DNA of 64,000 nucleotides from positions 620,001-684,000 of the forward strand of contig NZ_QPJK01000001.1 of assembly GCF_003337555.1 (NCBI RefSeq). Direction: 5' to 3'. This document shows, in pieces, positions 35,764-45,867 of this stretch (positions are counted from its first letter, which is position 1; every line of letters begins with the position of its first letter). The notes under the pieces are model-generated. The model worked only from the letters and a program-made list of their open reading frames with translations. It made no database searches and was not told where the DNA came from. The position numbers and the translations under genes are program-made. Source of the DNA: Pseudorhodoferax soli. GTDB taxonomy: Bacteria > Pseudomonadota > Gammaproteobacteria > Burkholderiales > Burkholderiaceae_C.

Positions 35764-36615
35764 TTACTTCTCGGTGTCGACCAGGCCCTTGACGAACCAC
35801 TTCTGCATCAGCACCACGACCAGCGCCGGCGGCAGCATGGCCAGGATGGCGGTGGCCATGATGATGTTCCAGTCGGTGGCGGAATCGCCGCTGGCGATCA
35901 TTCGCTTGATGCCGATGACGATGGGGTACATGTCTTCGGTGGTCGTGGCCAGCAGCGGCCACAGGTACTGGTTCCAGCCGTAGATGAACTGGATCACGAA
36001 CAGCGCCGCGATGGAGGTCTGCGACAGCGGCACCAGCACATCCTTGAAGAAGCGCATGGGCCCGGCGCCATCGATGCGCGCGGCCTCCACGAGTTCGTCG
36101 GGCACGGTCAGGAAGAACTGGCGGAACAGGAAGGTCGCCGTGGCCGAGGCGATGAGCGGCACCGTGAGACCGGCATAGGTGTTCAGCATGCTCAGGTCCG
36201 ACAGGACCTTGTAGGTGGGCAGGATGCGCACCTCCACCGGCAGCATCAGCGTGATGAAGATCATCCAGAAGACGAGCTTCTTGAACGGGAAGCGGAAGTA
36301 GACGATGGCGAAGGCCGACAGCAGCGAGATCGCGATCTTTCCGAGGCTGATGACCAGCGCCGTGACCAGGCTCACCCACATCATGCGGCCGACCGGCGCC
36401 GCCGAACCCTGGGTGGAACCGGTGCCCGTGAGGGCCGCCTTGTAGTTCTCCACCATGTGGCTGCCGGGCGTGATCGGCATGGGCACCTGCACGATCTCGT
36501 CGCGCGTGTGCGTGGAGGCCACGAAGGCCAGGTAGATCGGGAAGGCGACGATCAGGATGCCCAGCACCAGCACCAGGTGGGACAGCAGCGTCAGCAGGGG
36601 GCGGCGTTCGACCAT
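35764..36615 (-). CDS. ugpE: sn-Glycerol-3-phosphate ABC transporter permease UgpE
   Basis: 283-residue inner-membrane permease with six hydrophobic helices. The coupling loop reads [23 protein letters not shown] in part ([14 protein letters not shown]), the EAA motif that contacts UgpC. Starts one base after the ugpA stop. MalG-like partner of UgpA. Confidence 0.95.
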   Translation of the reverse strand: MVERRPLLTLLSHLVLVLGILIVAFPIYLAFVASTHTRDEIVQVPMPITPGSHMVENYKAALTGTGSTQGSAAPVGRMMWVSLVTALVISLGKIAISLLSAFAIVYFRFPFKKLVFWMIFITLMLPVEVRILPTYKVLSDLSMLNTYAGLTVPLIASATATFLFRQFFLTVPDELVEAARIDGAGPMRFFKDVLVPLSQTSIAALFVIQFIYGWNQYLWPLLATTTEDMYPIVIGIKRMIASGDSATDWNIIMATAILAMLPPALVVVLMQKWFVKGLVDTEK

Positions 36616-36616
36616 G

Positions 36617-37498
36617 TCAGTAGTTGACCTTCTTCTCGACGTAGCGGAACTGGATGACGGTCAGCACCACGACGATGGCCATCAGCACCACCGACTGCGC
36701 CGCCGAGCCGCCCAGGTCGAGCGCTTTGAAGCCGTCGTGCCAGACCTTGTAGACCAGGATGGAGGTGTCTCGGCCGGGCCCGCCCTCGGTGGTCGCGTGC
36801 ACGATGGCGAAGGTGTCGAAGAAGGCGTAGACCACGTTGATGACGAGCAGGAAGAACGTGGTGGGCGACAGCAGCGGCAGCTGGATGGAGAGGAAGCGGC
36901 GCGCCGGGCCGGCGCCGTCGATGGCGGCGGCCTCGATCAGCGCCTTCGGGATGGACTGCAGTCCCGCCAGGAAGAACAGGAAGTTGTAGGAGATCTGCTT
37001 CCAGATGGCAGCGACAACGATCAGCGTGAGCGCGTGGCCGGAATTGAGCAGGTGGTTCCAGTCGTAGCCCAGCCCGCGCAACCCGTAGGCCACGATGCCG
37101 ATGCTGGGCGAGAACATGAACACCCAGAGCACGCCCGCGACGGCGGGTGCGACGGCGTAGGGAATGATCAGGAAGGTCTTGTAGACCAGAGAGCCGCGCA
37201 GGATGCGGTCGGCGAACACCGCCAGCACCAGCGAGACGGCGATGCCGATGCCGGCCACGAGCGCCGAGAACACCGCCGTGACCTTGAACGACTCCAGATA
37301 GGCCTCGTCCTCGAACAGCGCGACGAAGTTGTCGAGCCCGACCCAGGTGGTCGAGGTGCCGAAGGCGTCCTCGCTCTGCAGCGACTGCACGATGGCCTGG
37401 CTGGCCGGCCAGAAGAAGAACACCAGCACGACTGCCATCTGCGGCGCGACCAGCAGCCAGGGCAGCCATGCCGAGCGGAACAGCACGCGTTTTTCCAT
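36617..37498 (-). CDS. ugpA: sn-Glycerol-3-phosphate ABC transporter permease UgpA
   Basis: 293-residue permease with six hydrophobic helices and the EAA loop [16 protein letters not shown]. Matches UgpA in the order ugpB-A-E-C. Separated from ugpB by a 77-bp gap holding a stable hairpin, which may lower its expression relative to the binding protein. Confidence 0.95.
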   Translation of the reverse strand: MEKRVLFRSAWLPWLLVAPQMAVVLVFFFWPASQAIVQSLQSEDAFGTSTTWVGLDNFVALFEDEAYLESFKVTAVFSALVAGIGIAVSLVLAVFADRILRGSLVYKTFLIIPYAVAPAVAGVLWVFMFSPSIGIVAYGLRGLGYDWNHLLNSGHALTLIVVAAIWKQISYNFLFFLAGLQSIPKALIEAAAIDGAGPARRFLSIQLPLLSPTTFFLLVINVVYAFFDTFAIVHATTEGGPGRDTSILVYKVWHDGFKALDLGGSAAQSVVLMAIVVVLTVIQFRYVEKKVNY

Positions 37499-37524
37499 GT
37501 TGTGATCGTCCTCGGCCGGGGTTA

Positions 37525-37550
37525 CCGCGGCGCGCTCCCTGGCGCCGCGG
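37525..37550 (-). other. Stem-loop between ugpB and ugpA
   Basis: CCGCGGCGC / GCGCCGCGG, perfect 9-bp arms with an 8-nt loop, no T-tract. Such stem-loops after binding-protein genes are known to protect the upstream mRNA and raise binding-protein levels; that role is inferred here. Confidence 0.6.
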
Positions 37551-37575
37551 CGGGCGAGTGTACCTACCGGAGGGC

Positions 37576-38883
37576 TCAGCCCTTGTTGGCCTTCTGGAAG
37601 CGCTCGAGTTGCTCGTTGCCGCGCTTGACGGCGTTGTCCAGCGCCTGCTTGGCGCTTTGCTTGCCGCTCCAGATCTGTTCGGCTTCCTCGTCCACGATGG
37701 TGCGGATCTGCAGGAAGTTGCCGAGGCGGATGCCGCGCGACTTGTCGGTGGTCTTGCGGATCATCTGCGTGACGGCCACGTCGGTGCCGGGGTTCTGCTT
37801 GTAGAAGCCCGATTTCTCGGTCAACTCATAGGCGGCCATGGTGACCGGCAGGTAGCCCGTGCGCTTGTGGCTGGCGGACTGCACGTCGGCGTTGGACAGG
37901 AAGCTGAAGAACGCGGCCACACCCTTGTACTCGGCCGGCTTCTTGCCACCGATGGCCCACAGGCTGGCGCCGCCGATCACGGTGTTCTGCGGCGCGCCGG
38001 CCACGTCCGGGTAGTAGGGCAGCGCACCGATGCCGTAGGCGAACTTGGCGTCCTTGGCCACGCGGGCGTACAGGCCGGAGGAGCCGGTCATCATCGCGCA
38101 CTCGCCCGAGGGGAAGGAGGCGTCGGGGGTGTTGTTGCGGCCCTTGTAGACGAACAGGCCCTGCTGCGACATGTTGGCCAGGTTCTCGAAGTGGCGCACG
38201 TGCAGCGGCGAATTGAAGGCCAGGCGCGTGGCCGTGCCGCCGAAGCCGTTGTTGAGCGTGGCGTACAGCGTGTTGTGCCACGCCGAGAAGCTTTCCAGCT
38301 GCGTCCAGCTGACCCAGCTGGTCGTGAACGGGCACTTGTGGCCGCTGGCCTTGAGCTTGGCGGCCGCGGCGACGACCTCGGGCCAGGTCGTCGGCGCCTT
38401 GTTCGGGTCCAGGCCGGCCGCCTTGAAGGCGTCCTTGTTGTAGTAAAAGATGGTCGTGGAGCTGTTGAACGGGAAGCTCAGCATCTGGCCGTTCGGCGCC
38501 GTGTAGTAGCCGGCGACGGCGGAGATGTAGGCGGCCTGGTCGAACTTGGCGCCCGAATCCTTCATGATCTCGCCGACCGGCTTGATCACGCCCTTGGAGG
38601 CCATCATGGTCGCGGTGCCGACTTCGAACACCTGCAGGATGTGCGGCGCATTGCCGGCGCGGAAGGCGGCGACCCCGGCCGTCAGCGTCTCGTCGTACTG
38701 GCCCTTGTAGGTGGGCACGACCTTGTACTCGCTCTGGCTTGCGTTGAACTGCTTGGCCAGGTCGTTGACCCACTCGCCCAAGGGGCCGCTCATGGCATGC
38801 CACCACTGGATTTCGGTCTGTGCGTGGGCCGGCAGCGCGAACGCGGCGGCGGCCAGTGCCGCCAGGGCAAAGGTCTTCTTCAT
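37576..38883 (-). CDS. ugpB: sn-Glycerol-3-phosphate-binding periplasmic protein
   Basis: 435-residue solute-binding protein of family 1. A signal peptide [21 protein letters not shown] with cleavage after AHA near residue 21 precedes [11 protein letters not shown], the conserved start of mature UgpB (the Trp-rich pocket segment). GGAG precedes the ATG. First gene of the ugp operon; the divergent 188-bp region upstream carries paired CTGTCA-type motifs. Confidence 0.95.
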   Translation of the reverse strand: MKKTFALAALAAAAFALPAHAQTEIQWWHAMSGPLGEWVNDLAKQFNASQSEYKVVPTYKGQYDETLTAGVAAFRAGNAPHILQVFEVGTATMMASKGVIKPVGEIMKDSGAKFDQAAYISAVAGYYTAPNGQMLSFPFNSSTTIFYYNKDAFKAAGLDPNKAPTTWPEVVAAAAKLKASGHKCPFTTSWVSWTQLESFSAWHNTLYATLNNGFGGTATRLAFNSPLHVRHFENLANMSQQGLFVYKGRNNTPDASFPSGECAMMTGSSGLYARVAKDAKFAYGIGALPYYPDVAGAPQNTVIGGASLWAIGGKKPAEYKGVAAFFSFLSNADVQSASHKRTGYLPVTMAAYELTEKSGFYKQNPGTDVAVTQMIRKTTDKSRGIRLGNFLQIRTIVDEEAEQIWSGKQSAKQALDNAVKRGNEQLERFQKANKG

Positions 38884-38926
38884 GAATGCTCCGAATTGAA
38901 GGAAGGCGGCAGCCTAGCTGCGCCAT

Positions 38927-38959
38927 GTGACAGAACGATTTAAGCGCAGTGACTGTCAT
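38927..38959. promoter_or_regulatory. Inverted TGACAG/CTGTCA repeat upstream of ugpB
   Basis: GTGACAG at 38927-38933 and CTGTCAT at 38953-38959 form inverted 6-bp arms 19 bases apart, between ugpB and the divergent oxidase gene. CTGTCAT is the half-site of the PhoB box, and ugp is a known Pho-regulon operon, but PhoB half-sites are normally direct repeats 11 bp apart. Candidate operator only. Confidence 0.35.
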
Positions 38960-39071
38960 GCGCCCATGCGGGCTTTCCATGGTCCGCGCGGATGGCGGCG
39001 CTGATTGTTGCGCTGCGGTAACATCCAGCCCCGCCTGCGCAGGGCCGGCGGTCAGCCACGCCCCTCCCCCG

Positions 39072-42000
39072 ATGAATGCCCCGAATACCCTGAACCAGCT
39101 TCTGGCGCCGGCAGAAGAGACGCAGCGCCTGCGCGAGATTCCCTACAACTACACCTCGTTCTCCGACCGCGAGATCGTCGTGCGGCTGCTCGGTGCGCGC
39201 GCCTGGGAGCTGGTGCAGACCCTGCGTGCCGAACGCCGCACGGGCCGCTCCGCCCGCATGCTGTACGAGGTGTTGGGCGACATCTGGGTGGTGCAGCGCA
39301 ACCCCTACCTGCAGGACGACCTGCTGGACAACCCCAAACGCCGTGCCTTGCTGGTGCAGGCGCTGCAGCACCGGCTGGCCGCTGCCGAGGAACGCCGCAC
39401 GCCGCAGGCCGACCCGGCCCGCGATGCGCTGGTCGGCGAGCTGCTGGAGGCCGCGCGCCAGGCCGTGGCCCGCTTCGACGCCGACTTCGCAGAGGTCGCC
39501 ACGCTGCGCCGGCGCGCGCGCCGCACGCTGCAAAAGCTCACGGCCAAGGACAACATCAAGTTCGACGGCATGTCGCGCGTGTCCCATGTGACGGACGCGA
39601 CCGACTGGCGCGTCGAATACCCCTTCGTGGTGCTGACGCCCGACACCGAGGCCGAGATGGCCGGCATGGTCGCCGCGTGCATCGAGCTGGGCCTGACCAT
39701 CATCCCGCGTGGCGGCGGCACCGGCTACACGGGCGGCGCGATCCCGCTGACTTGGAACAGCGCGGTCATCAACACCGAGAAGCTCGAGGCCATGACCGAG
39801 GTCGAGCTCGTCGCATTGCCCGGCCTGGAACAGCCAGTGGCCACCATCTGGACCGGCGCCGGCGTCGTCACCCAGCGCGTGGCCGATGCGGCCGAGCGCA
39901 GCGGCTATGTGTTCGCGGTCGACCCGACCTCGGCCGAGGCCTCCTGCGTCGGCGGCAACGTGGCCATGAACGCGGGCGGCAAGAAGGCCGTGCTGTGGGG
40001 CACGGCGCTGGACAATCTCGCATCCTGGCGCATGGTCACACCGCAGGCGCAGTGGCTGGAAGTCACGCGGCTGAACCACAACCTGGGCAAGATCCACGAC
40101 GTGGAAGTGGCCAGCTTCCAACTGGAGTACTTCGAGGCCGACGGCAAGACGCCGGTGCGCAGCGAGCGCCTGGACATTCCGGGCCGCACTTTCCGCAAGG
40201 AGGGCCTGGGCAAGGACGTGACGGACAAGTTCCTGTCGGGCCTGCCGGGCATCCAGAAGGAAGGCTGCGATGGCCTGATCACCAGCGCGCGCTGGATCGT
40301 GCACCGCATGCCGGCGCACACGCGCACGGTCTGCCTGGAGTTCTTCGGCAACGCCAAGGACGCCGTGCCCAGCATCGTCGAGATCAAGGACTTCATGTTC
40401 GCCGAGCAGAAGCGCTCGGGCGTGCTGCTGGCCGGCCTGGAGCACCTGGACGACCGGTACCTGAAGGCCGTGGGCTACGCGACCAAGTCCAAGAGCCATG
40501 GCGCGGGCCTGCCCAAGATGGTGCTGTTCGGCGACATCGCGGGCGACGACGCCGACGCCGTGGCGCGTGTCACCTCCGAGGTGGTGCGCATCGCCAACTC
40601 GCGCAGCGGCGAGGGCTTCATCGCCATCAGCCCCGAGGCGCGCAAGAAGTTCTGGCTGGACCGCAAGCGCACGGCGGCCATCAGCCGCCACACCAACGCC
40701 TTCAAGATCAACGAAGACGTGGTGATCCCGCTGCCGCGCATGGCCGAGTACACCGACGGCATCGAGCGCATCAACATCGAGCTCTCGCTGCGCAACAAGC
40801 TGGCGCTGGTGGATGCGCTGATCGAGTTCTTCGGCGCCGGCAAGCTGCCGCTGGGCAAGGAGGACGATGCCTCCGAGATCGCCTCGGCCGAGCTGCTGGA
40901 AGACCGCGTGGCCCAGGCGCTGGCGCTGCTGCGCGAGGTGCGCATGCAGTGGCAGGGCTGGCTGCACGACGTGGATGCACTGTTCCCTGAGCTGCAGGAC
41001 CACCGCCTGCGCGCGAGCTGGAAGACGCAGATCCGCGCGCCGCTGCAGACCCTGTTTCCGGGTGCGGCCTTCCGCCCGCTGCTGGCCGAGTGCGACACCA
41101 TCCACCAGCGCGTGCTGAAGGGCCGCGTCTGGGTTGCGCTGCACATGCACGCCGGCGACGGCAACGTGCACACCAATTTGCCGGTCAACAGCGACAACTA
41201 CGAGATGCTGCAGACCGCGCACGAGGCCGTGGCCCGCATCATGGTGCTGGCGCGTTCGCTCGACGGCGTGATCTCGGGCGAGCACGGCATCGGCATCACC
41301 AAGCTGGAGTTCCTGACCGAGGACGAGGTCGCGCCCTTCGCCGACTACAAGCGCCGCGTCGACCCCGAGGGCCGCTTCAACAAGGGCAAGCTGCTGCGCG
41401 ACAGCGCGCTGCACGCCGACCTGACGAATGCCTACACCCCGAGCTTCGGGCTGATGGGGCATGAGTCGCTGATCCTGCAGCAGAGCGACATCGGGGCGAT
41501 TGCCGACAGCATGAAGGACTGCCTGCGCTGCGGCAAGTGCAAGCCGGTCTGCGCCACGCACGTGCCGCGCGCCAACCTGCTCTACAGCCCGCGCAACAAG
41601 ATCCTGGCCACCTCGCTGCTGATTGAGGCCTTCCTGTACGAGGAGCAGACGCGCCGCGGCGTGTCGATCAAGCACTGGGCCGAGTTCGAGGACGTGGCCG
41701 ACCACTGCACGGTCTGCCACAAGTGCCTGACGCCCTGCCCGGTCAAGATCGACTTCGGCGACGTGACCATGAACATGCGCAACCTGTTGCGCAAGATGGG
41801 CAAGAAGAGCTTCCGCCCCGGCAACGCGGCCGCGATGCTGATGCTCAACGCGACCAACCCGCAGACCATCAAGTTCATGCGCACGGCCATGGTCGATGTC
41901 GGCTTCAAGGCCCAGCGCCTGGCCAGTGACCTGCTGCGTGGCCTGTCGAAGAAGCAGACCGCCGCGCCGCCAGCCACGGTGGGGCCCGCTCCCATCAAGG

Positions 42001-42923
42001 AGCAGGTGGTCCACTTCGTGAACAAGAAGATGCCGAGCGGGCTGCCCAAGCGCAGCGCGCGTGCGCTGCTGGACATCGAAGACAAGGACTACGTGCCCAT
42101 CATCCGCAATCCGCAGGCCACGAGCACGGATTCGGAGGCGGTGTTCTATTTCCCCGGCTGCGGCTCGGAGCGGCTGTTCAGCCAGGTGGGCCTGGCCACG
42201 CAGGCCATGCTCTGGCACGCCGGCGTACAGACCGTGCTGCCGCCGGGCTACCTGTGCTGCGGCTATCCGCAGCGCGGCTCGGGCCAGTTCGACAAGGCCG
42301 AGAAGATCATCACCGACAACCGGGTGCTGTTCCACCGCGTGGCCAACACGCTGAACTACCTGGACATCAAGACGGTGGTGGTCAGCTGCGGCACCTGCTA
42401 CGACCAGCTGCAGGGCTACCAGTTCGACAAGATCTTCCCGGGCTGCCGCATCATCGACATCCACGAGTTCCTGCTGGAGAAGGGCATCACGTTGGGCGAA
42501 GGCGGGGCCTACCTGTACCACGACCCCTGCCACACGCCCATGAAGCAGCAGGAGCCCATGAAGACCGTCAAGGCGCTGCTCGGCGATGGCGTGACCAAGA
42601 GCGAGCGCTGCTGCGGTGAATCCGGCACGCTGGGCGTGACCCGGCCGGACATCTCCACGCAGATCCGCTTCCGCAAGGAAGAGGAACTGCGCAAGAGCGA
42701 GACCGCGCTGCGCGCCCAGGGCGTGCAGGGCGACCTCAAGATCCTGACCAGCTGCCCGAGCTGCCTGCAAGGGCTGTCGCGCTACCAGAACGACCTGCAG
42801 AGCGGCCTGCTCGAGGCCGACTACATCGTTGTCGAGATGGCGCGCAAGATCCTCGGCGAGGACTGGATGCAGACCTACGTCGCCGACGCCAACCGCGGCG
42901 GCATCGAGCGCGTGCTCGTCTGA
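39072..42923 (+). CDS. Giant FAD-linked oxidase with DUF3683, 4Fe-4S and CCG domains
   Basis: 1283-residue fusion resembling a D-lactate/glycolate oxidase complex in one chain. DUF3683-type N-terminus (about 1-180), FAD-binding PP loop [10 protein letters not shown] near 213, FAD-oxidase C-terminal domain with [12 protein letters not shown] and SGEHGIG, two 4Fe-4S sites ([11 protein letters not shown] near 816, [11 protein letters not shown] near 878), then two CCG domains (FPGCGSE and LCCGYPQRG near 1026-1061; HDPCH and RCCGESG near 1150-1179). Probably a respiratory 2-hydroxyacid dehydrogenase passing electrons to quinone. The start ATG is chosen by length and frame; its ribosome site is weak. 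Substrate unknown. Confidence 0.9.
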   Translation: MNAPNTLNQLLAPAEETQRLREIPYNYTSFSDREIVVRLLGARAWELVQTLRAERRTGRSARMLYEVLGDIWVVQRNPYLQDDLLDNPKRRALLVQALQHRLAAAEERRTPQADPARDALVGELLEAARQAVARFDADFAEVATLRRRARRTLQKLTAKDNIKFDGMSRVSHVTDATDWRVEYPFVVLTPDTEAEMAGMVAACIELGLTIIPRGGGTGYTGGAIPLTWNSAVINTEKLEAMTEVELVALPGLEQPVATIWTGAGVVTQRVADAAERSGYVFAVDPTSAEASCVGGNVAMNAGGKKAVLWGTALDNLASWRMVTPQAQWLEVTRLNHNLGKIHDVEVASFQLEYFEADGKTPVRSERLDIPGRTFRKEGLGKDVTDKFLSGLPGIQKEGCDGLITSARWIVHRMPAHTRTVCLEFFGNAKDAVPSIVEIKDFMFAEQKRSGVLLAGLEHLDDRYLKAVGYATKSKSHGAGLPKMVLFGDIAGDDADAVARVTSEVVRIANSRSGEGFIAISPEARKKFWLDRKRTAAISRHTNAFKINEDVVIPLPRMAEYTDGIERINIELSLRNKLALVDALIEFFGAGKLPLGKEDDASEIASAELLEDRVAQALALLREVRMQWQGWLHDVDALFPELQDHRLRASWKTQIRAPLQTLFPGAAFRPLLAECDTIHQRVLKGRVWVALHMHAGDGNVHTNLPVNSDNYEMLQTAHEAVARIMVLARSLDGVISGEHGIGITKLEFLTEDEVAPFADYKRRVDPEGRFNKGKLLRDSALHADLTNAYTPSFGLMGHESLILQQSDIGAIADSMKDCLRCGKCKPVCATHVPRANLLYSPRNKILATSLLIEAFLYEEQTRRGVSIKHWAEFEDVADHCTVCHKCLTPCPVKIDFGDVTMNMRNLLRKMGKKSFRPGNAAAMLMLNATNPQTIKFMRTAMVDVGFKAQRLASDLLRGLSKKQTAAPPATVGPAPIKEQVVHFVNKKMPSGLPKRSARALLDIEDKDYVPIIRNPQATSTDSEAVFYFPGCGSERLFSQVGLATQAMLWHAGVQTVLPPGYLCCGYPQRGSGQFDKAEKIITDNRVLFHRVANTLNYLDIKTVVVSCGTCYDQLQGYQFDKIFPGCRIIDIHEFLLEKGITLGEGGAYLYHDPCHTPMKQQEPMKTVKALLGDGVTKSERCCGESGTLGVTRPDISTQIRFRKEEELRKSETALRAQGVQGDLKILTSCPSCLQGLSRYQNDLQSGLLEADYIVVEMARKILGEDWMQTYVADANRGGIERVLV

Positions 42924-42933
42924 GAAAGTTCCC

Positions 42934-43347
42934 ATGGCCGGCCTGACCCCCACCACCCCACAGCCCGAAGACATCACCGTGCACGGCCAGTCGCGCGTGC
43001 TGGAGATCGCGTTCTCCGACGGGGCGCGGTTTCGCATCCCGTTCGAGCTGATGCGCGTGTACTCGCCCTCGGCCGAAGTCCAGGGCCACGGGCCTGGCCA
43101 GGAGGTGCTGCAGACCGGCAAGCGCGATGTCACGCTGCTGGGGCTGGAGCCCGTCGGCAACTACGCCGTGCAGCCCGGGTTCTCGGACGGCCACAGCTCG
43201 GGCATCTTCACCTGGGAATACCTGTACTTCCTGGGCAAGGAAGAACAACAGCTGTGGGCCGACTACACGCGCCGCCTCGCCGAGGCCGGCGTCGACCGCG
43301 ACGCACCGATGGCTCCGCCGGCGGGCCACGGCTGCGCCAGCCACTGA
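42934..43347 (+). CDS. DUF971 (GBBH-like N-terminal) protein
   Basis: 137-residue small protein with the DUF971 fold also found at the N-terminus of gamma-butyrobetaine hydroxylase. Visible features are LEIAFSDGARFRIPFELMRVYSPSAE and, later, YAVQPGFSDGHSSGIFTWEYL in part (PGFSDGHSSGIFTWEYL). It ends with a His/Cys tail (GHGCASH). Located just upstream of ubiE, as in many betaproteobacteria; suggested links to iron-sulfur handling are not proven. Starts 10 bp after the oxidase gene. Confidence 0.87.
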   Translation: MAGLTPTTPQPEDITVHGQSRVLEIAFSDGARFRIPFELMRVYSPSAEVQGHGPGQEVLQTGKRDVTLLGLEPVGNYAVQPGFSDGHSSGIFTWEYLYFLGKEEQQLWADYTRRLAEAGVDRDAPMAPPAGHGCASH

Positions 43348-43374
43348 CGGCCCCGCGCGCCTGCGCCCCTCCAC

Positions 43375-43431
43375 TGTGGCGCAAACCGCCACACAATCCC
43401 CGATCTGGTGCAGGGATGTGAGTCCCTGCAC
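43375..43431 (+). other. Two tandem hairpins upstream of ubiE
   Basis: Hairpin 1 (43375-43393): TGTGGCG-CAAAC-CGCCACA. Hairpin 2 (43408-43431): GTGCAGGGA-TGTGAG-TCCCTGCAC, perfect 9 bp. They sit in the 110-bp gap between the DUF971 gene and ubiE; neither has a T-tract. Could be a terminator pair, an mRNA boundary or a leader structure. Confidence 0.5.
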
Positions 43432-43457
43432 ACCTCTTGTGTCCTAGGATTCGTCGC

Positions 43458-44189
43458 ATGTCATCCACCCATTTCGGTTTCCAGTCCGTCGACGAGACGG
43501 AAAAGGCCAGCCGCGTGCGGGAGGTGTTCGATTCGGTCGCACCCAAGTACGACCTCATGAACGACCTCATGTCCGCCGGGCTGCACCGCGTCTGGAAACG
43601 CTACACCACGCTGGTGGCCAATGTGCGCGAAGGCCAGCATGTGCTGGACATCGCGGCCGGCACCGGCGACCTCACGCGCAGCTTCGCCAAGAGCGCGGGC
43701 CGCACCGGGCTGGTGGTGCACACCGACATCAACGAGGCCATGCTGCGCACCGGGCGCGACCGCCTGCTGGACGAAGGCGTGGTGGTGCCCAGCATGGTCT
43801 GCGACGCCGAGGCCCTGCCCTTCGCCGATGAGAGTTTCGACCTCGTCAGCGTGGCCTTCGGCCTGCGCAACATGACGCACAAGGACAAGGCCATCGCCGA
43901 GATGTGCCGCGTGCTCAAGCCGCGCGGCAAGCTCCTGGTGCTGGAGTTCTCCAAGGTGGCCAAGCCGCTCGAGAAGGCCTACGACTGGTATTCCTTCAAG
44001 GTGCTGCCGCAGGTCGGCAAGATGGTTGCCGGCGACGATGCGAGCTACCGCTACCTGGCCGAATCGATCCGCATGCACCCCGACCAGCAGGCCCTCAAAG
44101 GCCTCATGCAGGCGCAGGGATTCGGCCACGTGGACTATCACAACATGACCGGTGGCATGGTGGCCCTGCACGTGGGCATCAAGTGCTGA
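43458..44189 (+). CDS. ubiE: Ubiquinone/menaquinone C-methyltransferase
   Basis: 243-residue SAM-dependent methyltransferase for the C-methylation step of ubiquinone. [21 protein letters not shown] is visible at the N-terminus in part ([13 protein letters not shown]), the SAM loop is [12 protein letters not shown], and the C-terminal Y-R-Y-L-ES-I element is present. The ATG at 43458 is preceded by AGGA; an in-frame start seven codons earlier has no site. First of the ubi group. Confidence 0.96.
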   Translation: MSSTHFGFQSVDETEKASRVREVFDSVAPKYDLMNDLMSAGLHRVWKRYTTLVANVREGQHVLDIAAGTGDLTRSFAKSAGRTGLVVHTDINEAMLRTGRDRLLDEGVVVPSMVCDAEALPFADESFDLVSVAFGLRNMTHKDKAIAEMCRVLKPRGKLLVLEFSKVAKPLEKAYDWYSFKVLPQVGKMVAGDDASYRYLAESIRMHPDQQALKGLMQAQGFGHVDYHNMTGGMVALHVGIKC

Positions 44190-44228
44190 ACCGCTTTTCT
44201 TTGATTTGAAGACGACGAGGAGACCTCG

Positions 44229-45239
44229 ATGAAGTTCTGGACCGTGATTTTGGCCGGCGCAATGATATTGACGCTGGGTACCGACGCTGACGCACAGCGC
44301 CGCATGGGCGGTGGGAAATCCTTCGGCAAGCAGTCGAACAACGTGACGCAGCGCGAAGCCACGCCGCAGGCACCGGCCGCGCCTGCACAGTCGGCCAACA
44401 ACGCCGTGCCGGGCAAGACCGCCGCAGCCCCCAACGCGGCTGCTGCAGCGCCCAAGCGCCCCTGGGGCGCCATGCTGGGCGGCCTGGCCGCCGGCCTGGG
44501 CCTGGCCTGGCTGGCCTCGTCGCTGGGACTGGGCGAAGCCTTCGGCCAGTTCATGCTGATCGCTTTGCTGGTGCTGGTGGCCATGGTGGTCATCGGGGCG
44601 GTGATGCGCGCACGCCGCGGCGCCCAGCCGCAGCAGGCCAACCGCAGCCCGTTCGCTTTCCAGGGCGCAGGCCCCGCCTCCCCGCAGGAGCCGCTGACGC
44701 CGCGCAGCTACCGGCCCGAGAACGTCGGCAACGACGCCTCGGCCCGCCCCTGGGAGCGCAACGCGACTGCGTTCGATGCCAGCGGCGCAACCGGTGCCGG
44801 CGGCACGGGCGTGGTGATCGGCTCGGGCCTGTCGGGCTCGCAGACCTGGGGCATTCCGGCCGACTTCGATACCGATGGCTTCCTGGTTGCCGCCAAGCGC
44901 AACTTCGTGACGCTGCAATCGGCCTGGGACCGTGCCGACATCTCTTCGCTGCGCGCCATGATGACCGACACCATGCTGGGCGAGATCCAGGCGCAGCTGA
45001 AGGAACGCGAAGCCCACACCGGCGGCCAGTCCAACACCACCGAAGTCGTGATGCTGGATGCCAAGCTGCTGGGCATCGAGGACACGGGCGAAGACTACAT
45101 GGCGAGCGTGGAGTTCTCCGGCATGATCCGCGAGGAGCCTTCGGCCGGCCCGAGCCCGTTCCGCGAAGTCTGGAACATGACCAAGCCCAAGAGCGGCCAT
45201 GCCGGCTGGCTGGTGGCCGGTGTTCAGGCACTGCAATAA
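44229..45239 (+). CDS. Tim44-like domain protein with signal peptide
   Basis: 336 residues. A signal peptide (about 1-22, ending ADA), a low-complexity Ala/Pro/Gln stretch (about 23-75), one or two membrane helices around 78-115, and a C-terminal Tim44-like domain (about 200-336) with NFVTLQSAWDRADISSLR. Tim44-like proteins in bacteria bind membrane lipids or precursor proteins; the function here is unproven. It sits between ubiE and ubiJ, a frequent place in this clade. GAGGAGAC precedes the ATG. Confidence 0.87.
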   Translation: MKFWTVILAGAMILTLGTDADAQRRMGGGKSFGKQSNNVTQREATPQAPAAPAQSANNAVPGKTAAAPNAAAAAPKRPWGAMLGGLAAGLGLAWLASSLGLGEAFGQFMLIALLVLVAMVVIGAVMRARRGAQPQQANRSPFAFQGAGPASPQEPLTPRSYRPENVGNDASARPWERNATAFDASGATGAGGTGVVIGSGLSGSQTWGIPADFDTDGFLVAAKRNFVTLQSAWDRADISSLRAMMTDTMLGEIQAQLKEREAHTGGQSNTTEVVMLDAKLLGIEDTGEDYMASVEFSGMIREEPSAGPSPFREVWNMTKPKSGHAGWLVAGVQALQ

Positions 45240-45245
45240 AGCCAA

Positions 45246-45266
45246 TGCGCCGCGGAATGCGGCGCA
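45246..45266 (+). other. Hairpin between Tim44-like gene and ubiJ
   Basis: TGCGCCGC-GGAAT-GCGGCGCA, perfect 8-bp stem, begins 7 bases after the Tim44-like stop. No T-run, so attenuation or 3' end stabilisation rather than full termination is likely. Confidence 0.5.
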
Positions 45267-45287
45267 AACGCGGAAATAATCGGGGAC

Positions 45288-45833
45288 ATGGCCACATCGT
45301 CCCCTTTTTCTTTTCTGGGCAATCTGCTCGACCGCGTCGGCAGCTCGCTGCAGCCGCCCACCTGGGCCGTGGAGGAATTCCACCGGCGCCTGGTGCTGTT
45401 GCTGAACCACGTGCTGATGCAGGAAGCGCAGGCCATGGACCGCCTGGTGCGCCACCAGGGCCGCGCCGTGCGCTTCCAGTGGCGCCACTTCACGCTGCAC
45501 CTCAAGGCCACGCCCGCCGGCCTGCTGGACCTGGCCGACGCGCTGACACCGGCCGACCTGACACTGACCGTGACCGAGGAATCCCCGGCCGCGCTGGCGC
45601 AGACGCTGCTGCGCGGAGACAAGCCCGGCATCCGCATCGAGGGCGATGTGCAGCTGGCCGCCGACGTGAACTGGCTCATCGAGCACGTGCGCTGGGACAT
45701 CGAGGAAGACCTGTCGCGCGTGATCGGTGACGCACCGGCCCACACGCTGGGCCAGGTCGGCCGGGCTGCGTCCGCGGCGCTGAAGAAGTTCGTGGCACTG
45801 GCCAGCGGCGCGCGCGGCAAGAACCCGGCATGA
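45288..45833 (+). CDS. ubiJ: Ubiquinone biosynthesis accessory factor UbiJ (SCP2 domain)
   Basis: 181-residue cytosolic SCP2-fold protein that, with UbiK, supports the Ubi enzyme complex by binding lipid intermediates. N-terminal SCP2 domain followed by a charged helical tail (about 125-181) ending in a basic Ala/Lys segment, as in UbiJ. Located between ubiE and ubiB, the normal order ubiE-J-B. Confidence 0.9.
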   Translation: MATSSPFSFLGNLLDRVGSSLQPPTWAVEEFHRRLVLLLNHVLMQEAQAMDRLVRHQGRAVRFQWRHFTLHLKATPAGLLDLADALTPADLTLTVTEESPAALAQTLLRGDKPGIRIEGDVQLAADVNWLIEHVRWDIEEDLSRVIGDAPAHTLGQVGRAASAALKKFVALASGARGKNPA

Positions 45834-45867
45834 GCGTCGACACGACGGCCGGCAGGAAGGCCGCACC

